Below are positions 41,746-49,889 of a stretch of 64,000 bases of DNA, in pieces (within the stretch, counting starts at the first letter, position 1; the number at the start of each line of letters is the position of its first letter). The stretch is taken from the NCBI GenBank assembly GCA_964649825.1, contig CAZYQW010000117.1, forward strand, positions 4,323 through 68,322, read 5' to 3'. This DNA is from CAZYQW01 sp964649825 (lineage in GTDB: Bacteria; Planctomycetota; B15-G4; JADJEK01). The position numbers and the translations under genes are program-made. Under the pieces are notes generated by a model. That model had not been told where the DNA came from. It did not search any database and worked only from the letters and a program-made list of their open reading frames with translations.

Positions 41746-42081
41746 TCAGCCGACTCGGTCGTACAGAAGGATCTCCGGCGGCCCGACGACGAGATCGTCG
41801 AGCTTCGCCTTCAGCGCGGTCAGATGCGGCGACTCCAGGTGGCGGTCGAGGTGCTCCTTGGAGGTCCAGTTCTCATGGAACATGAACGTGCCGGGGGCGT
41901 CCTGCGACACGTGCAGGTCGTAGTTCAGGCAGCCGTCCTCGGCGCGCGTCGGTCCCAGCAGGCCAAGCAGCTCGCGTCGAAGCGCCTCGGCCTTCCCCGG
42001 GCGCGCCCGCAGGTAAGCCACGACCGTCACCATTCGACCGGCTCCATCCGCTCCATCGGCTCCATCGGCTCCATCGGGCAT
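41746..42081 (-). CDS. Antibiotic biosynthesis monooxygenase (ABM)-domain protein
   Basis: 111 residues. The ABM dimeric ferredoxin-like fold runs from about residue 17: MVTVVAYLRARPGKAEALRRELLGLL, GCLNYDLHVSQDAPGTFMFHENWTSKEHLDRHLESPHL. The conserved N, H and W positions of small quinol-type monooxygenases are present. The start at 42081 is chosen because GGAGGG lies 6-7 nt before it; an internal ATG at 42033 would give the bare domain but has no ribosome binding site. The extra N-terminus DGADGADGADGAG is made by four 9-bp repeats. Likely a cofactor-free oxidase of quinone-like molecules, or a stress protein; substrate unknown. Confidence 0.85.
   Translation of the reverse strand: MPDGADGADGADGAGRMVTVVAYLRARPGKAEALRRELLGLLGPTRAEDGCLNYDLHVSQDAPGTFMFHENWTSKEHLDRHLESPHLTALKAKLDDLVVGPPEILLYDRVG
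42041..42076 (-). repeat. Four in-frame 9-bp tandem repeats at the ABM gene 5' end
   Basis: Units of GCTCCATC(C/G) on the plus strand encode Asp-Gly-Ala on the minus strand directly after the start codon. Copy-number change would keep the frame. Confidence 0.7.
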
Positions 42082-42218
42082 TGTCGACCCTCCGCGTGTT
42101 GGTCCTCGCCAAGCCTACCAATCTCCAACGTGAAGGCGGTCGGCGGCGGGGCGTTGACAGCTCTGGCCCGGCAGAGGATGCTGGGACGGAAGCGATTCGA
42201 TGAAGGAACGGAACGACG

Positions 42219-42497
42219 TTGGCACAGACCGCGGATCCGAGTGGCATCGCGACGTGGGTTCGGTGGGACGCGGGAAGACCGCACTGCACGCGCCCGTGGC
42301 GGCAGCTCACCGTCTTGAGCGACGGCGACGCCATCTGCGCGTGCCCCGGCGTCTCGAAGACGAACCCGCTCGGCAACGTCATCGAGCGGCCCGTGGCGGA
42401 CGTCTGGAACGGTTCCGGCTACGCGACGCTCCGGCGGAACATCGAAGAGGAGATCGAGCGCGTGCCGATCTGCCGCGGGTGCATGAGCAGAGAATGA
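42219..42497 (+). CDS. Standalone SPASM-like Fe-S domain protein
   Basis: 92 residues. An in-frame stop at 42201 makes TTG at 42219 the only usable start, with AAGGAAC about 10 nt upstream. The sequence CTRPWRQLTVLSDGDAICACPG, then LGNVIERPVADVWNGSGYATLRRNI and PICRGCM is the typical SPASM C-terminal domain of radical-SAM peptide maturases and anaerobic sulfatase maturases, holding an auxiliary Fe-S cluster by cysteines. Here the radical-SAM barrel is absent and no maturase gene is nearby. It could be a working small Fe-S protein or the remains of a larger gene. It lies 37 nt before the secreted propeller gene on the same strand. Confidence 0.7.
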   Translation: MAQTADPSGIATWVRWDAGRPHCTRPWRQLTVLSDGDAICACPGVSKTNPLGNVIERPVADVWNGSGYATLRRNIEEEIERVPICRGCMSRE

Positions 42498-42534
42498 GCA
42501 AGGGCCGAGCGCCGCGCTCGAGAAGGAGTCGTCG

Positions 42535-43806
42535 ATGTCGTTCCCTCGTTGGATGACCACGATCGTGTTCGCGATCAGCACCGCGACGTGCGCCGGCGCC
42601 GTCGAGCTCTACCTTGCGGAGTACAAGTTCGGCAATCCGCTGCTTCGCACGATGGACGGCGCCGGCGGCGGCGTGCAGACGACCAACCTCTTCCCGTCGG
42701 CGGATTGGCTGCCGGTCGGGCTCGTGGTCACGACGAACAAAATCTATTGGACCCACGGCTCGTTCGGGCAGGGCGCGATCCGGCGCGCGAACCAAGACGG
42801 CAGCAACGTCGAGACCTTGGTGTCGGGCCTGTCGAACCCGCGCGGGCTCGCGCTCGATGCCGCCGGCGGCAAGCTCTACTGGTCCGACACGCAAGACCGG
42901 CGGATCTACCGCGCGAACCTCGACGGCTCTGGGTTGCAGGCGATCGTCGACGCGGGAAACCAGACCGGGAGACCGACCCTGGACCTCGCGAACGGACACG
43001 TGTACTACGGCGACTTCGCGACCGGGGAGATCCGCCGCACGAACCTCGACGGCTCGAACGATCAGCTCGTCGTGCTGGGCGGCGACGATCCGAACTCGAT
43101 CGCGCTCGACCTCTCGGGTGGCAAGCTGTACTGGGTGGACGCGCAGACCGTGACCAACTACGTCGCGCGCGCGAACCTCGACGGCACCGGGTTCCAAGTG
43201 CTCGTTTCGTTCGGCGTCGCGTCGTCGGGCCTCGTGGACGTCCAGCTCGACGTGGCGAACGGCTCCGTGTACTGGGCCGACGAGATCGGCGCGACGGAGC
43301 GCGGCGTCTGGCGAGCCAACCTCGACGGCTCGAACGCGACGAGGATCTACACGAGCCCGTCCGGATGGAACGCCGGCGCCCTCGCGATCGTGCTCGCCGA
43401 TTGCCAGAGCCCCACGCAGAGCTACGGCGCGGGATGCGCGGGTACGGGCGGCTTCGTCCCGGCGTTGACGGCCGGCGACTGCGCCACGCTCGGCGGCTCG
43501 TTCCAGATCGCGCTCGAGAACGCGCTCGGCGGCGCCACGGCGTTCCTCTTCGCCGGCGTCGCGCCGGGCAGCGTGCCGATGAACGGTGGATGCACGTACC
43601 TCCTCGCGCCGGTCCTGCCGCCCCTGTTCGCGTTCCCGCTCGGCGGCGTCGGACCCGGCACCGGCGTCGCGACGCTCCACTTCACGCTGCCGTCGACCGG
43701 CGTTCCATCGGGCACGATGGCCACGGTGCAAGCGTTCGTGCAGGACCCCTCCGGCGTCGGCGGCGGTTTCGCGAACACCCAGGGCCTCTCGATCACGATC
43801 GAGTAG
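42535..43806 (+). CDS. Secreted YWTD-type beta-propeller with GCAGTGG-type C-terminal domain
   Basis: 423 residues. AAGGAG lies 6-7 nt before the ATG. A signal peptide (about 1-22) is followed by a six-blade-like propeller (about 25-285) with repeats of the type GGKLYWSDTQDRRIYRANLDG, NGHVYYGDFATGEIRRTNLDG and GGKLYWVDAQ..., matching LDL-receptor class B (YWTD) blades. The C-terminal domain (about 295-423) begins YGAGCAGTGGFVPALTAGDC and is homologous to the end of the 21523 protein. Propellers of this kind bind ligands; no enzyme motif is seen. Likely a surface-exposed or secreted binding protein. It ends convergent with the epimerase gene. Confidence 0.83.
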   Translation: MSFPRWMTTIVFAISTATCAGAVELYLAEYKFGNPLLRTMDGAGGGVQTTNLFPSADWLPVGLVVTTNKIYWTHGSFGQGAIRRANQDGSNVETLVSGLSNPRGLALDAAGGKLYWSDTQDRRIYRANLDGSGLQAIVDAGNQTGRPTLDLANGHVYYGDFATGEIRRTNLDGSNDQLVVLGGDDPNSIALDLSGGKLYWVDAQTVTNYVARANLDGTGFQVLVSFGVASSGLVDVQLDVANGSVYWADEIGATERGVWRANLDGSNATRIYTSPSGWNAGALAIVLADCQSPTQSYGAGCAGTGGFVPALTAGDCATLGGSFQIALENALGGATAFLFAGVAPGSVPMNGGCTYLLAPVLPPLFAFPLGGVGPGTGVATLHFTLPSTGVPSGTMATVQAFVQDPSGVGGGFANTQGLSITIE

Positions 43807-43831
43807 GGCGAGCAACGCGAGGCGCGCGCCC

Positions 43832-44725
43832 TCACCGTGGCAGACGGGCGATGTGCTCGAGGGTGCGACGGATCCCCTCTTCGGTGCGAAACGGGACGCC
43901 GAGCTCGTGGATCCGTTCGGCGATGATCGGGCGAGGCGACGGTGGCGGGGGTTCGCCGGTGACCTCGGACGCGGAGCCGAGGAGGTCGCGGCCGATCCGT
44001 GACACCTCGGCCCAATCGACGTAGCCGGCGTGCGCGTTGTAGATGCCGTGCTCGATCGGCGACTCGACCAACGCGATCGCCGCGCGCGCGAGGTCCTCGA
44101 CCCAGATCATGAAGGCGCCGATGCGCTCGGGGATCGGCGCGTTCGCCTCGAGCCGGTCGACGATCGGGTGGAAGCAGTTCCGTCCCCGCGGCGTCTGATC
44201 GCCGAAGACCCAGCCCGGGCGAATCGCCTGGAAACCGAGGTCGCCGCCGTACGCCAGCCCGACGCGCTCGAGCGCGTACTTGACCGATCCGTAGAGGCTG
44301 TCAGGGGCGAGCGGAGTCTCCTCGTCGCGCGGCGGCATCGGCGGGTCGAGCGTCGAGCCGTAGACCTCGAGGGTCGAGACGAGGAGGAACCGCGTCGCCC
44401 CGGCCTGCACCGCGAACTCGATCAGGAGCGCGCCGCCCGCCTGGTTCTTGCGCAGATACGTCTCGCGGAACGTACGGCTCGGCGGCTGAACGCGCTGCTC
44501 ATGGTCCATGGCCGCGTGAACCACGAGCTCGGCGCCGTCGACCAACGCGCGGAGCGAGACCTCATCGCTCATGTCGCCGTGAACGAGCTTCGCGCCGAGG
44601 TCGCGAAGCGGTTCGACCCGGCTCGTCGGCCGAACGAGGCAGACGAGCTCGTGGCCGCGCCCCGCTAGCTCGCGCGCCAGATGGCGTCCGACGAGTCCTG
44701 AACCTCCCGTCAGTGCGACTCGCAT
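43832..44725 (-). CDS. NAD(P)-dependent epimerase/dehydratase (extended SDR)
   Basis: 297 residues. MRVALTGGSGLVGRHLARELAGRGHEL contains the GxxGxxG nucleotide-binding loop; HGDMSD is the adenine-contacting loop; LVSTLEVYGS and YGSVKYALE hold the active-site Tyr and Lys (Y-x3-K), with Ser of LVSTLE upstream. So the catalytic set of extended SDRs is intact. It probably modifies a nucleotide-sugar or similar molecule in the cytoplasm; the substrate is not clear. The start at 44725 is the one that begins directly with the Rossmann strand. Neighbours are a secreted protein gene (convergent) and an ECF factor gene upstream. Confidence 0.87.
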   Translation of the reverse strand: MRVALTGGSGLVGRHLARELAGRGHELVCLVRPTSRVEPLRDLGAKLVHGDMSDEVSLRALVDGAELVVHAAMDHEQRVQPPSRTFRETYLRKNQAGGALLIEFAVQAGATRFLLVSTLEVYGSTLDPPMPPRDEETPLAPDSLYGSVKYALERVGLAYGGDLGFQAIRPGWVFGDQTPRGRNCFHPIVDRLEANAPIPERIGAFMIWVEDLARAAIALVESPIEHGIYNAHAGYVDWAEVSRIGRDLLGSASEVTGEPPPPSPRPIIAERIHELGVPFRTEEGIRRTLEHIARLPR

Positions 44726-44890
44726 CTCATTCGTCCGTCCACCTGGGGCCCGCGCAACGACAAGTTCCTGCTCTTGGGCGAGGCATCTCCGTCCGGGGCA
44801 ATGCGCGACGACGACCGCGTCTTCGAGACACGCCAAGCCGGAGCCACGCAGCCAGGGGCAGAGAGGGTCGGTCGCGCTCGTCCGAGAGGC

Positions 44891-45418
44891 TCATGAATCG
44901 AGGCGCGGTGCGCCGAGGTCGCTCTTCATGAGACGGCGCAGCGATGCCTTGATCCCCCTCCACTCGTTCCGCAGGCCTTGGGACGAACCTCCCATGACCT
45001 CGGCGATCTCCTGCCAGGAGCACCCGCCGTAGTAACGGAGCTCGACGACGCGGGCGTCGCGCTCGTCCTCCCGGGCCAAGCGCTCGAGCGCTTCGTGAAC
45101 GTCGAGGATCTCGTCGGCGTCGGTCGAATGCGTCGCGACCAGGTCCTCCTCGAGCGAGACGTTGCCTCGATTGGAACCGCGCTTCTGTGCCTTTCGGCTG
45201 CGCGCCAGGTCGACGAGGACCCACCGCATCGCGCGCGTCCACATCGCCAGGAAGTGGTCCCGCCCCTGTGCGACGGTGCCCCGGTTCTCCAGCATCCGCA
45301 GGAACGTCTGATCGACCAGCGAGGATAGCTGTGGCGCGCCCGCGAGATTACGCCAGCGAAGGAGCATCTGCGCCCCGCGCTCGCGCATCTCCGCATAGAC
45401 GCTGGGAGTGATCTCCAT
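44891..45418 (-). CDS. ECF sigma factor of the planctomycete TIGR02999-like type
   Basis: 175 residues. Residues about 5-100 are region 2: LLRWRNLAGAPQLSSLVDQTFLRML and AMRWVLVDLARSRKAQKRGS, the latter matching the 'M R x L V D H A R x R x A x K R G' signature of the group. Region 4 follows (about 110-165: LERLAREDERDARVVELRYYGGCSWQEIAEVMGGSSQGLRNEWRGIKASL). Such factors often sit next to Ser/Thr kinases; here the nearest is at 46815. No anti-sigma gene is adjacent. The upstream DNA has a GGTCACGTGGTCACC sequence at 45481-45495 sharing its 9-nt core with the repeat box at 21.4 and 52 kb. Confidence 0.9.
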   Translation of the reverse strand: MEITPSVYAEMRERGAQMLLRWRNLAGAPQLSSLVDQTFLRMLENRGTVAQGRDHFLAMWTRAMRWVLVDLARSRKAQKRGSNRGNVSLEEDLVATHSTDADEILDVHEALERLAREDERDARVVELRYYGGCSWQEIAEVMGGSSQGLRNEWRGIKASLRRLMKSDLGAPRLDS

Positions 45419-46054
45419 CCGCGGCTCGAAACCGGACTGACTCGCTCCGTCGATCTCCAGGTCTCGACACTCCGCGGGTGGGTCACGTGGTCACCGAATT
45501 GTGTCCGATTCCCGAGCACGTGGCCCGAGCGAAATCCGGTGGCGCGATCTCCGGCGCCTTCCCAGCATGGGAGCCGCCCAGGGAGTCGCACACGCTCGTG
45601 CGCACAGATGGAACTCGCGTCGGTCTCCCCGATCGCGTGCAATTCCTCGGGAGCGTCTCGCGATGCCGCTCGCGCTGGAAGCTCGCCGCATGATCTCCAG
45701 CGCCGGCTCCGACCGCCCTATTCCCGCGTGTCGAGCCCCTTTACTTCACGAGGAACCGATGCGGGAACGTCTCGCCGCGACGGCGGAGTCCCACCCGCGA
45801 GAGAGATTTCCAGAGAAACGGTGGCGGCCGCGTCCTCCGACATCGTTTGGGAAGGTGACACAAACGTGGGGAACCCGGGATTCGGGTTTCAGGCGGACGA
45901 GAAAAAGAACGGGGTAGGGACCAAGGGGAGGGTCGTCGAGGGAGCGCGGCGCTCGCGACGGCCAGATGATAGGGGCGAAGGTGTGGCGCTCCTGAGCGTG
46001 CCACACCCTCCATTCTCGCCACCTGTACCGAAGACCGGGTTTCCCACCGTCTCC
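45419..46054. other. 636-bp intergenic region
   Basis: Several frames are open on both strands, but none shows typical codon use or protein motifs. Contains GGTCACGTGGTCACC (45481-45495) near the ECF gene and a strong hairpin at 45980-46007. The right part may be decayed coding sequence belonging to the gene remnant at 46055. Confidence 0.5.
45980..46007. repeat. Strong isolated hairpin
   Basis: GGTGTGGC pairs with GCCACACC around a 12-nt centre that itself contains GCTC/GAGC. It lies in otherwise featureless DNA; could be a terminator for a lost gene. Confidence 0.4.
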
Positions 46055-46630
46055 ATGCCCCGCGCGCGCCGGTCCACCGCGCGACGAGCGCGCGGGGATC
46101 CCGGCCGGGAGCGCCCTTTACGATCCGCACCGGCGGCCCGCCTTGACACGACTGGCCTCCTCATCGGGCAGGGGCACGAGGACGACGCGCAAAGCCACGG
46201 GAGGCGCCGGACCACTCGCGTCGAAAACGTCACCGACTCGCGGACGATCACGGTCCGCCGCGGCCCGCTCGTCGAGCTCGTCCTCTCGGGCACGGCGCCC
46301 CCGAGCGACCGCTACCTTCTCGCCGCGTCCCTCTCTCCCACCGGCCGTACCGCGCCGATCGCCGACGACCCCGTCCGGATCGCCACGGACGGGACTCCCT
46401 CCCAACCCTGCTTCGACCGTGACCGACTCCGCATCGGCGAGCCGGGCGCCTACGTCGTCTCGATCACCGTCTACCGGCGCGTGCTCGACCGCGTCGGCTC
46501 CGCGGTGACGTTCACCGCCGATCCGCCACGGATCGTGACGATCCAAGACGGCGAGATGGAGCCGCGGGTCGAGGTCGTCCTTCGCGAACATCGGTTGGCG
46601 GTCGCGGTTCGGGCGCTCGAACCGGAGTGA
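46055..46630 (+). pseudogene. Probable 3' remnant of a beta-rich (carboxypeptidase-regulatory-like) protein gene
   Basis: From about 46143 to the stop at 46630 the frame has high G/C third positions and a protein-like sequence: VRRGPLVELVLSGTAPPS, YLLAASLSPTG, GAYVVSITVYRRVLDRVG, VTIQDGEMEPRVEVVLREH. This resembles the end of planctomycete proteins with carboxypeptidase-regulatory or Ig-like domains. No signal peptide or good start exists: the ATG at 46055 has no ribosome binding site and is followed by Arg-rich, non-coding-like sequence. Hence it looks like the 3' end of a gene that lost its front. It might instead be a short intact gene with an unusual start. Confidence 0.4.
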
Positions 46631-46814
46631 GTGCGGCGGCACCGAGGGTCCCGGTATTGGGACCTGGCAAGGCTCGCGCGACCCCATTCATGACTCGCGG
46701 CGAAGCCGCTCCCTATCGCCGATCCGGGCGGCGGCGTTCCCGCGATCTCGATTCGACGACGATCACGGCGCCGAGCCGTACGACTCTGGCCTACCGAGGA
46801 GCCGGCTCCCCCCG

Positions 46815-49106
46815 TCACGGTCCGCGAGCCGCGGCTTCCGCTTCCTCGATCCAGCTTCGTACGGTCTGCGCCGACTGCGAGTCCGTCCGGACTTCTCGAA
46901 TCAGCTCTTCGTACCCTTCTCGAAGTGCCAGCACCCCTTCCGCGGGCGAGCCCGACAGATGAAGGGAGTGCCCCAGGTAGGTCCGGACGAGGTAGGCCCG
47001 AGGATCGCCCGCCGCGACGCGCGCTTCGAGCAGCCGCCGTCCCTCCGCGACGGCTTCGGCGGCCCGGTCCTGCTCCCAGAGACAGCCGAAAGTCAAGAGC
47101 AGCGCGTCGCGAGCGTCCGGCACCGAGAGCCCGCACGTCGCCAGGAGCCGATCACGACTCTCGCGAGCCAGCGGTTCTGCCGCTTCCCATTCATCCTGCC
47201 GGGTCAAGGCCCGCGCGAGGACGTACCGAGCGCTCGCCAACGCCGGCACGTCGGGCGACAGCCGGGGCACGAGATCGTCCAGCGACTCTTCCATGAGCGA
47301 TTGGGCCTCCCGATGGCTCGCTCCGTCCGGCTTCCGGAGAAGAAGCTCGGCGAGGAGCCGTCGTGCCCCGAACAATGCGAGGGATCCGTCCTCCACGACT
47401 CCAATCGAGAGGGCGCGACGGATCGTGTCCTCGGCCTCGCCCATCGCCTCGGCCGATCCTTGCCTGGCGAGGACCGACGCGAGGTCGGTGAAAGCATTGA
47501 ATCGCAGACTCGCAAGCCCATCGCCGGGCTCGGCGTGAGGAATCGCATCGACGATGGACCGGGCGCTCCTCTCGGCCTCTTCGAGGCGACCTTGCCTCCA
47601 CCGGATGGTGACGATGATTCCCGCCGTGGTCAGAGTGGCGGGCGCGTTCGGGCCGAGCTCGCGCGCGCGGATCTCGAGTGCTCTCTCGAGGTACGCGCCC
47701 GCGAGCTCCACCTCGTCGTAAGCGAGCAGGCTCTTTCCCGCGATGTTGAGGAGCGCGGCCCGTTCGAGCGGCGGGATCGGCGAATCCGAGACCTGCTCCG
47801 CGAGCCTTTTCAAGCGCTGCAGCTCCCCCGCGTCTCGGCGACCCGTGAGGTTCGGATTCGCTTCGGCGATCGTCTGCCAAGCGACCATCAAGAGGCTCCG
47901 CGTGGCATCTCGCTCGGCGACGATCGCGCGGCCATGCCTCCACTGCTGCAGCCCGAAGGCGGCGATGGACAGCAGGACGAGGAGGGCCGCGCCAGCGCCC
48001 GCCTTGTTCCGGACGACCCACTTGCGCGCGGCATAGACCACGCTCGGCGGATGAGCCGCGACCGCACGGCCGGCGAGGAATCGATCGACGTCCTCCATCA
48101 ACGCGTTCGCGGTCTGATACCGGCGCTCCGGATCGTTCGCGGTCGCCTTCGCCACGATCGCATCGAGGTCGGCGGGCAGCTCGCGCCGGATGCGCCGCGG
48201 CCGCAGCGACTCCGTCGTGCGAACCCGCCGAGCGATCTCGAGCGGATCGCCCCCGCCGAAGGCCCGCTCTCGCGTCAGGACCTCGAAGAGCACGACCCCG
48301 AGCGCGTAGACGTCGCTCCGGACGTCGGCGCGATCGGACGCGTCTTCGAGCCGTTCGGGGGCCATGTACGCGATCGTGCCCAGCCAGACCGCGCTGCCGG
48401 TGAGCGTCGCGCCGTCCGCCCGATCGCGGGCGCATCGCGCCAGACCGAAGTCGACCACCTTGACGCGCGCGTGCGTCGCTTCCGGGTCGCCCGGGTACCC
48501 GTCCCACGTCACGAGGACGTTCGAGGGCTTCAGGTCGCGGTGGATCACGCCGTTCTGATGCGCGTACGCCACCGCGGCGCACACGTCACGGATCAGACGG
48601 ACCCGCGTGCGGAGATCGACGTCGGTCCGTCGCAGGAACGACGCCAGGTCGACGCCATCGATCAGCTCCATGGCGAAGTACCGCGCGCCCTCCGCCGCGC
48701 GACCGGAACGATGGATCGTCACGATGCCCGGATGCCGGAGCTGGCCGAGCGCGTGGATCTCCAGCTCGAACCGCCGCTCCGCGAGCGGATCCCACGACCA
48801 CGCCGAGGAGAGCACCTTGATCGCCACCTCGCGTCCGAGCTCGACGTCCTCTGCCGCGTAGACCACTCCCATTCCGCCGCGCCCCAGCACGCGCCGGACC
48901 CGGTAGCCGCCGAGCTCGCGCGCGGCCGACTCCGGCGACGTCGCCGCGCGGAGATGCTCGTACTCGGCCGCGATCGCGGCCTCGTAGCCCGCGAATCGCC
49001 GCTGATAGTCGCCGAGAGGCCGAACCCGGCCGACGTTCTGGTCCTCGAGATACAAGCAGTCGAACTCGACGAGGATTCCGAGATTTGCATCTTCCGCCGG
49101 AAGCAT
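46815..49106 (-). CDS. Membrane Ser/Thr protein kinase with TPR-like C-terminal region
   Basis: 763 residues. GGGGGAAG lies before the ATG. After about 65 residues, the kinase domain (about 66-340) shows VLGRGGMGVVYAA, VAIKVL, VIHRDLKPSNVLV, VDFGLAR and MAPERL; all catalytic residues are present. A transmembrane helix (about 370-388, AGAGAALLVLLSIAAFGL) is followed by TPR-like repeats to the end (LNIAGKSLLAYDEVELAGAYLERALEIRARELG). It is divergent from the ECF factor gene at 49233 across 126 bp, a typical planctomycete pairing in which kinase and sigma factor may form one signalling pathway. It is not closely similar in its outer part to the kinase at 9511. Confidence 0.92.
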   Translation of the reverse strand: MLPAEDANLGILVEFDCLYLEDQNVGRVRPLGDYQRRFAGYEAAIAAEYEHLRAATSPESAARELGGYRVRRVLGRGGMGVVYAAEDVELGREVAIKVLSSAWSWDPLAERRFELEIHALGQLRHPGIVTIHRSGRAAEGARYFAMELIDGVDLASFLRRTDVDLRTRVRLIRDVCAAVAYAHQNGVIHRDLKPSNVLVTWDGYPGDPEATHARVKVVDFGLARCARDRADGATLTGSAVWLGTIAYMAPERLEDASDRADVRSDVYALGVVLFEVLTRERAFGGGDPLEIARRVRTTESLRPRRIRRELPADLDAIVAKATANDPERRYQTANALMEDVDRFLAGRAVAAHPPSVVYAARKWVVRNKAGAGAALLVLLSIAAFGLQQWRHGRAIVAERDATRSLLMVAWQTIAEANPNLTGRRDAGELQRLKRLAEQVSDSPIPPLERAALLNIAGKSLLAYDEVELAGAYLERALEIRARELGPNAPATLTTAGIIVTIRWRQGRLEEAERSARSIVDAIPHAEPGDGLASLRFNAFTDLASVLARQGSAEAMGEAEDTIRRALSIGVVEDGSLALFGARRLLAELLLRKPDGASHREAQSLMEESLDDLVPRLSPDVPALASARYVLARALTRQDEWEAAEPLARESRDRLLATCGLSVPDARDALLLTFGCLWEQDRAAEAVAEGRRLLEARVAAGDPRAYLVRTYLGHSLHLSGSPAEGVLALREGYEELIREVRTDSQSAQTVRSWIEEAEAAARGP

Positions 49107-49232
49107 GTTTCTTCCCCCTGGAGAAGTGGGGTTTCGCTCGGATCGCTAGGATAGCGCTTGCTCGGGGTCGATCCGAGGTACTCGTGTGTTCGCACGAGCA
49201 CCGGTCCTCGGTTGATGGAACGGAAGACGGGG

Positions 49233-49877
49233 ATGGACGAGACATCGGTTCACGTTCGACGCGCCCTCAACGGCGACATGGACAGCCTCGATTGGACGGT
49301 GCGCCGGCTGTCCCCGCTCCTGCTTCTCCAGGCCACGCACCGGCTCCGGGACCGGACCCCGACCCTGTCGAGGATCTATGCTCCCGAGGATCTGGTCAAT
49401 GACACGTGGTGCGTGGCGCTGCCCCGTTTGTCGGCCGTTCGGCCTCGCGACGAACGCTACACGCCGGTGCTGATCCGATTCCTCGGCACCATCTTGCTCA
49501 ATCGTTTTCGCGACATCGTGAGGCGGCACATCGCGGGCAAGCCGACGTTCGTTTCGGTGGATACCGCGAGCTTTGCGACGGTGCCACCGATGCCGGCCGA
49601 AACCGCATCGGTGGTCACCTCGGTGCTGCGTCGCGAGCGCGAGGGCATCGTGCTCCAGCACCTCGAGATGCTGCCTCCCGCCGATCGCGCTCTCCTCGTC
49701 GTTCGCGGGATCGAGCACCGCCCGGTGAACGAGACCGCGCGGGTGCTCGGCATCCAACCGAACACGTTGACCGTTCGATACCGCCGTCTTCTGCAGCGCC
49801 TGCGCGAGGATCTTCCGCGCTCCGTGTTCGACGACATGGACGACGACATGGACGACGAGATCGAAACCGGCTCGTGA
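49233..49877 (+). CDS. ECF-type sigma factor paired with a Ser/Thr kinase
   Basis: 214 residues. Region 2 (about 8-100): RALNGDMDSLDWTVRRLSPLLLLQATHRL, YAPEDLVNDTWCVALPRL, LIRFLGTILLNRFRDIVRRH. Region 4 (about 135-195): LQHLEMLPPADRALLVVRGIEHRPVNETARVLGIQPNTLTVRYRRLLQRLRED. The tail is acidic and repetitive (DDMDDDMDDE). ATG at 49233 follows a purine-rich GGAAGACGGGG; an in-frame ATG 18 nt upstream is possible. Divergent from the kinase gene at 49106, and immediately followed (12 nt) by the convergent beta-helix gene. Confidence 0.88.
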   Translation: MDETSVHVRRALNGDMDSLDWTVRRLSPLLLLQATHRLRDRTPTLSRIYAPEDLVNDTWCVALPRLSAVRPRDERYTPVLIRFLGTILLNRFRDIVRRHIAGKPTFVSVDTASFATVPPMPAETASVVTSVLRREREGIVLQHLEMLPPADRALLVVRGIEHRPVNETARVLGIQPNTLTVRYRRLLQRLREDLPRSVFDDMDDDMDDEIETGS

Positions 49878-49889
49878 CTCGGCGAACGA

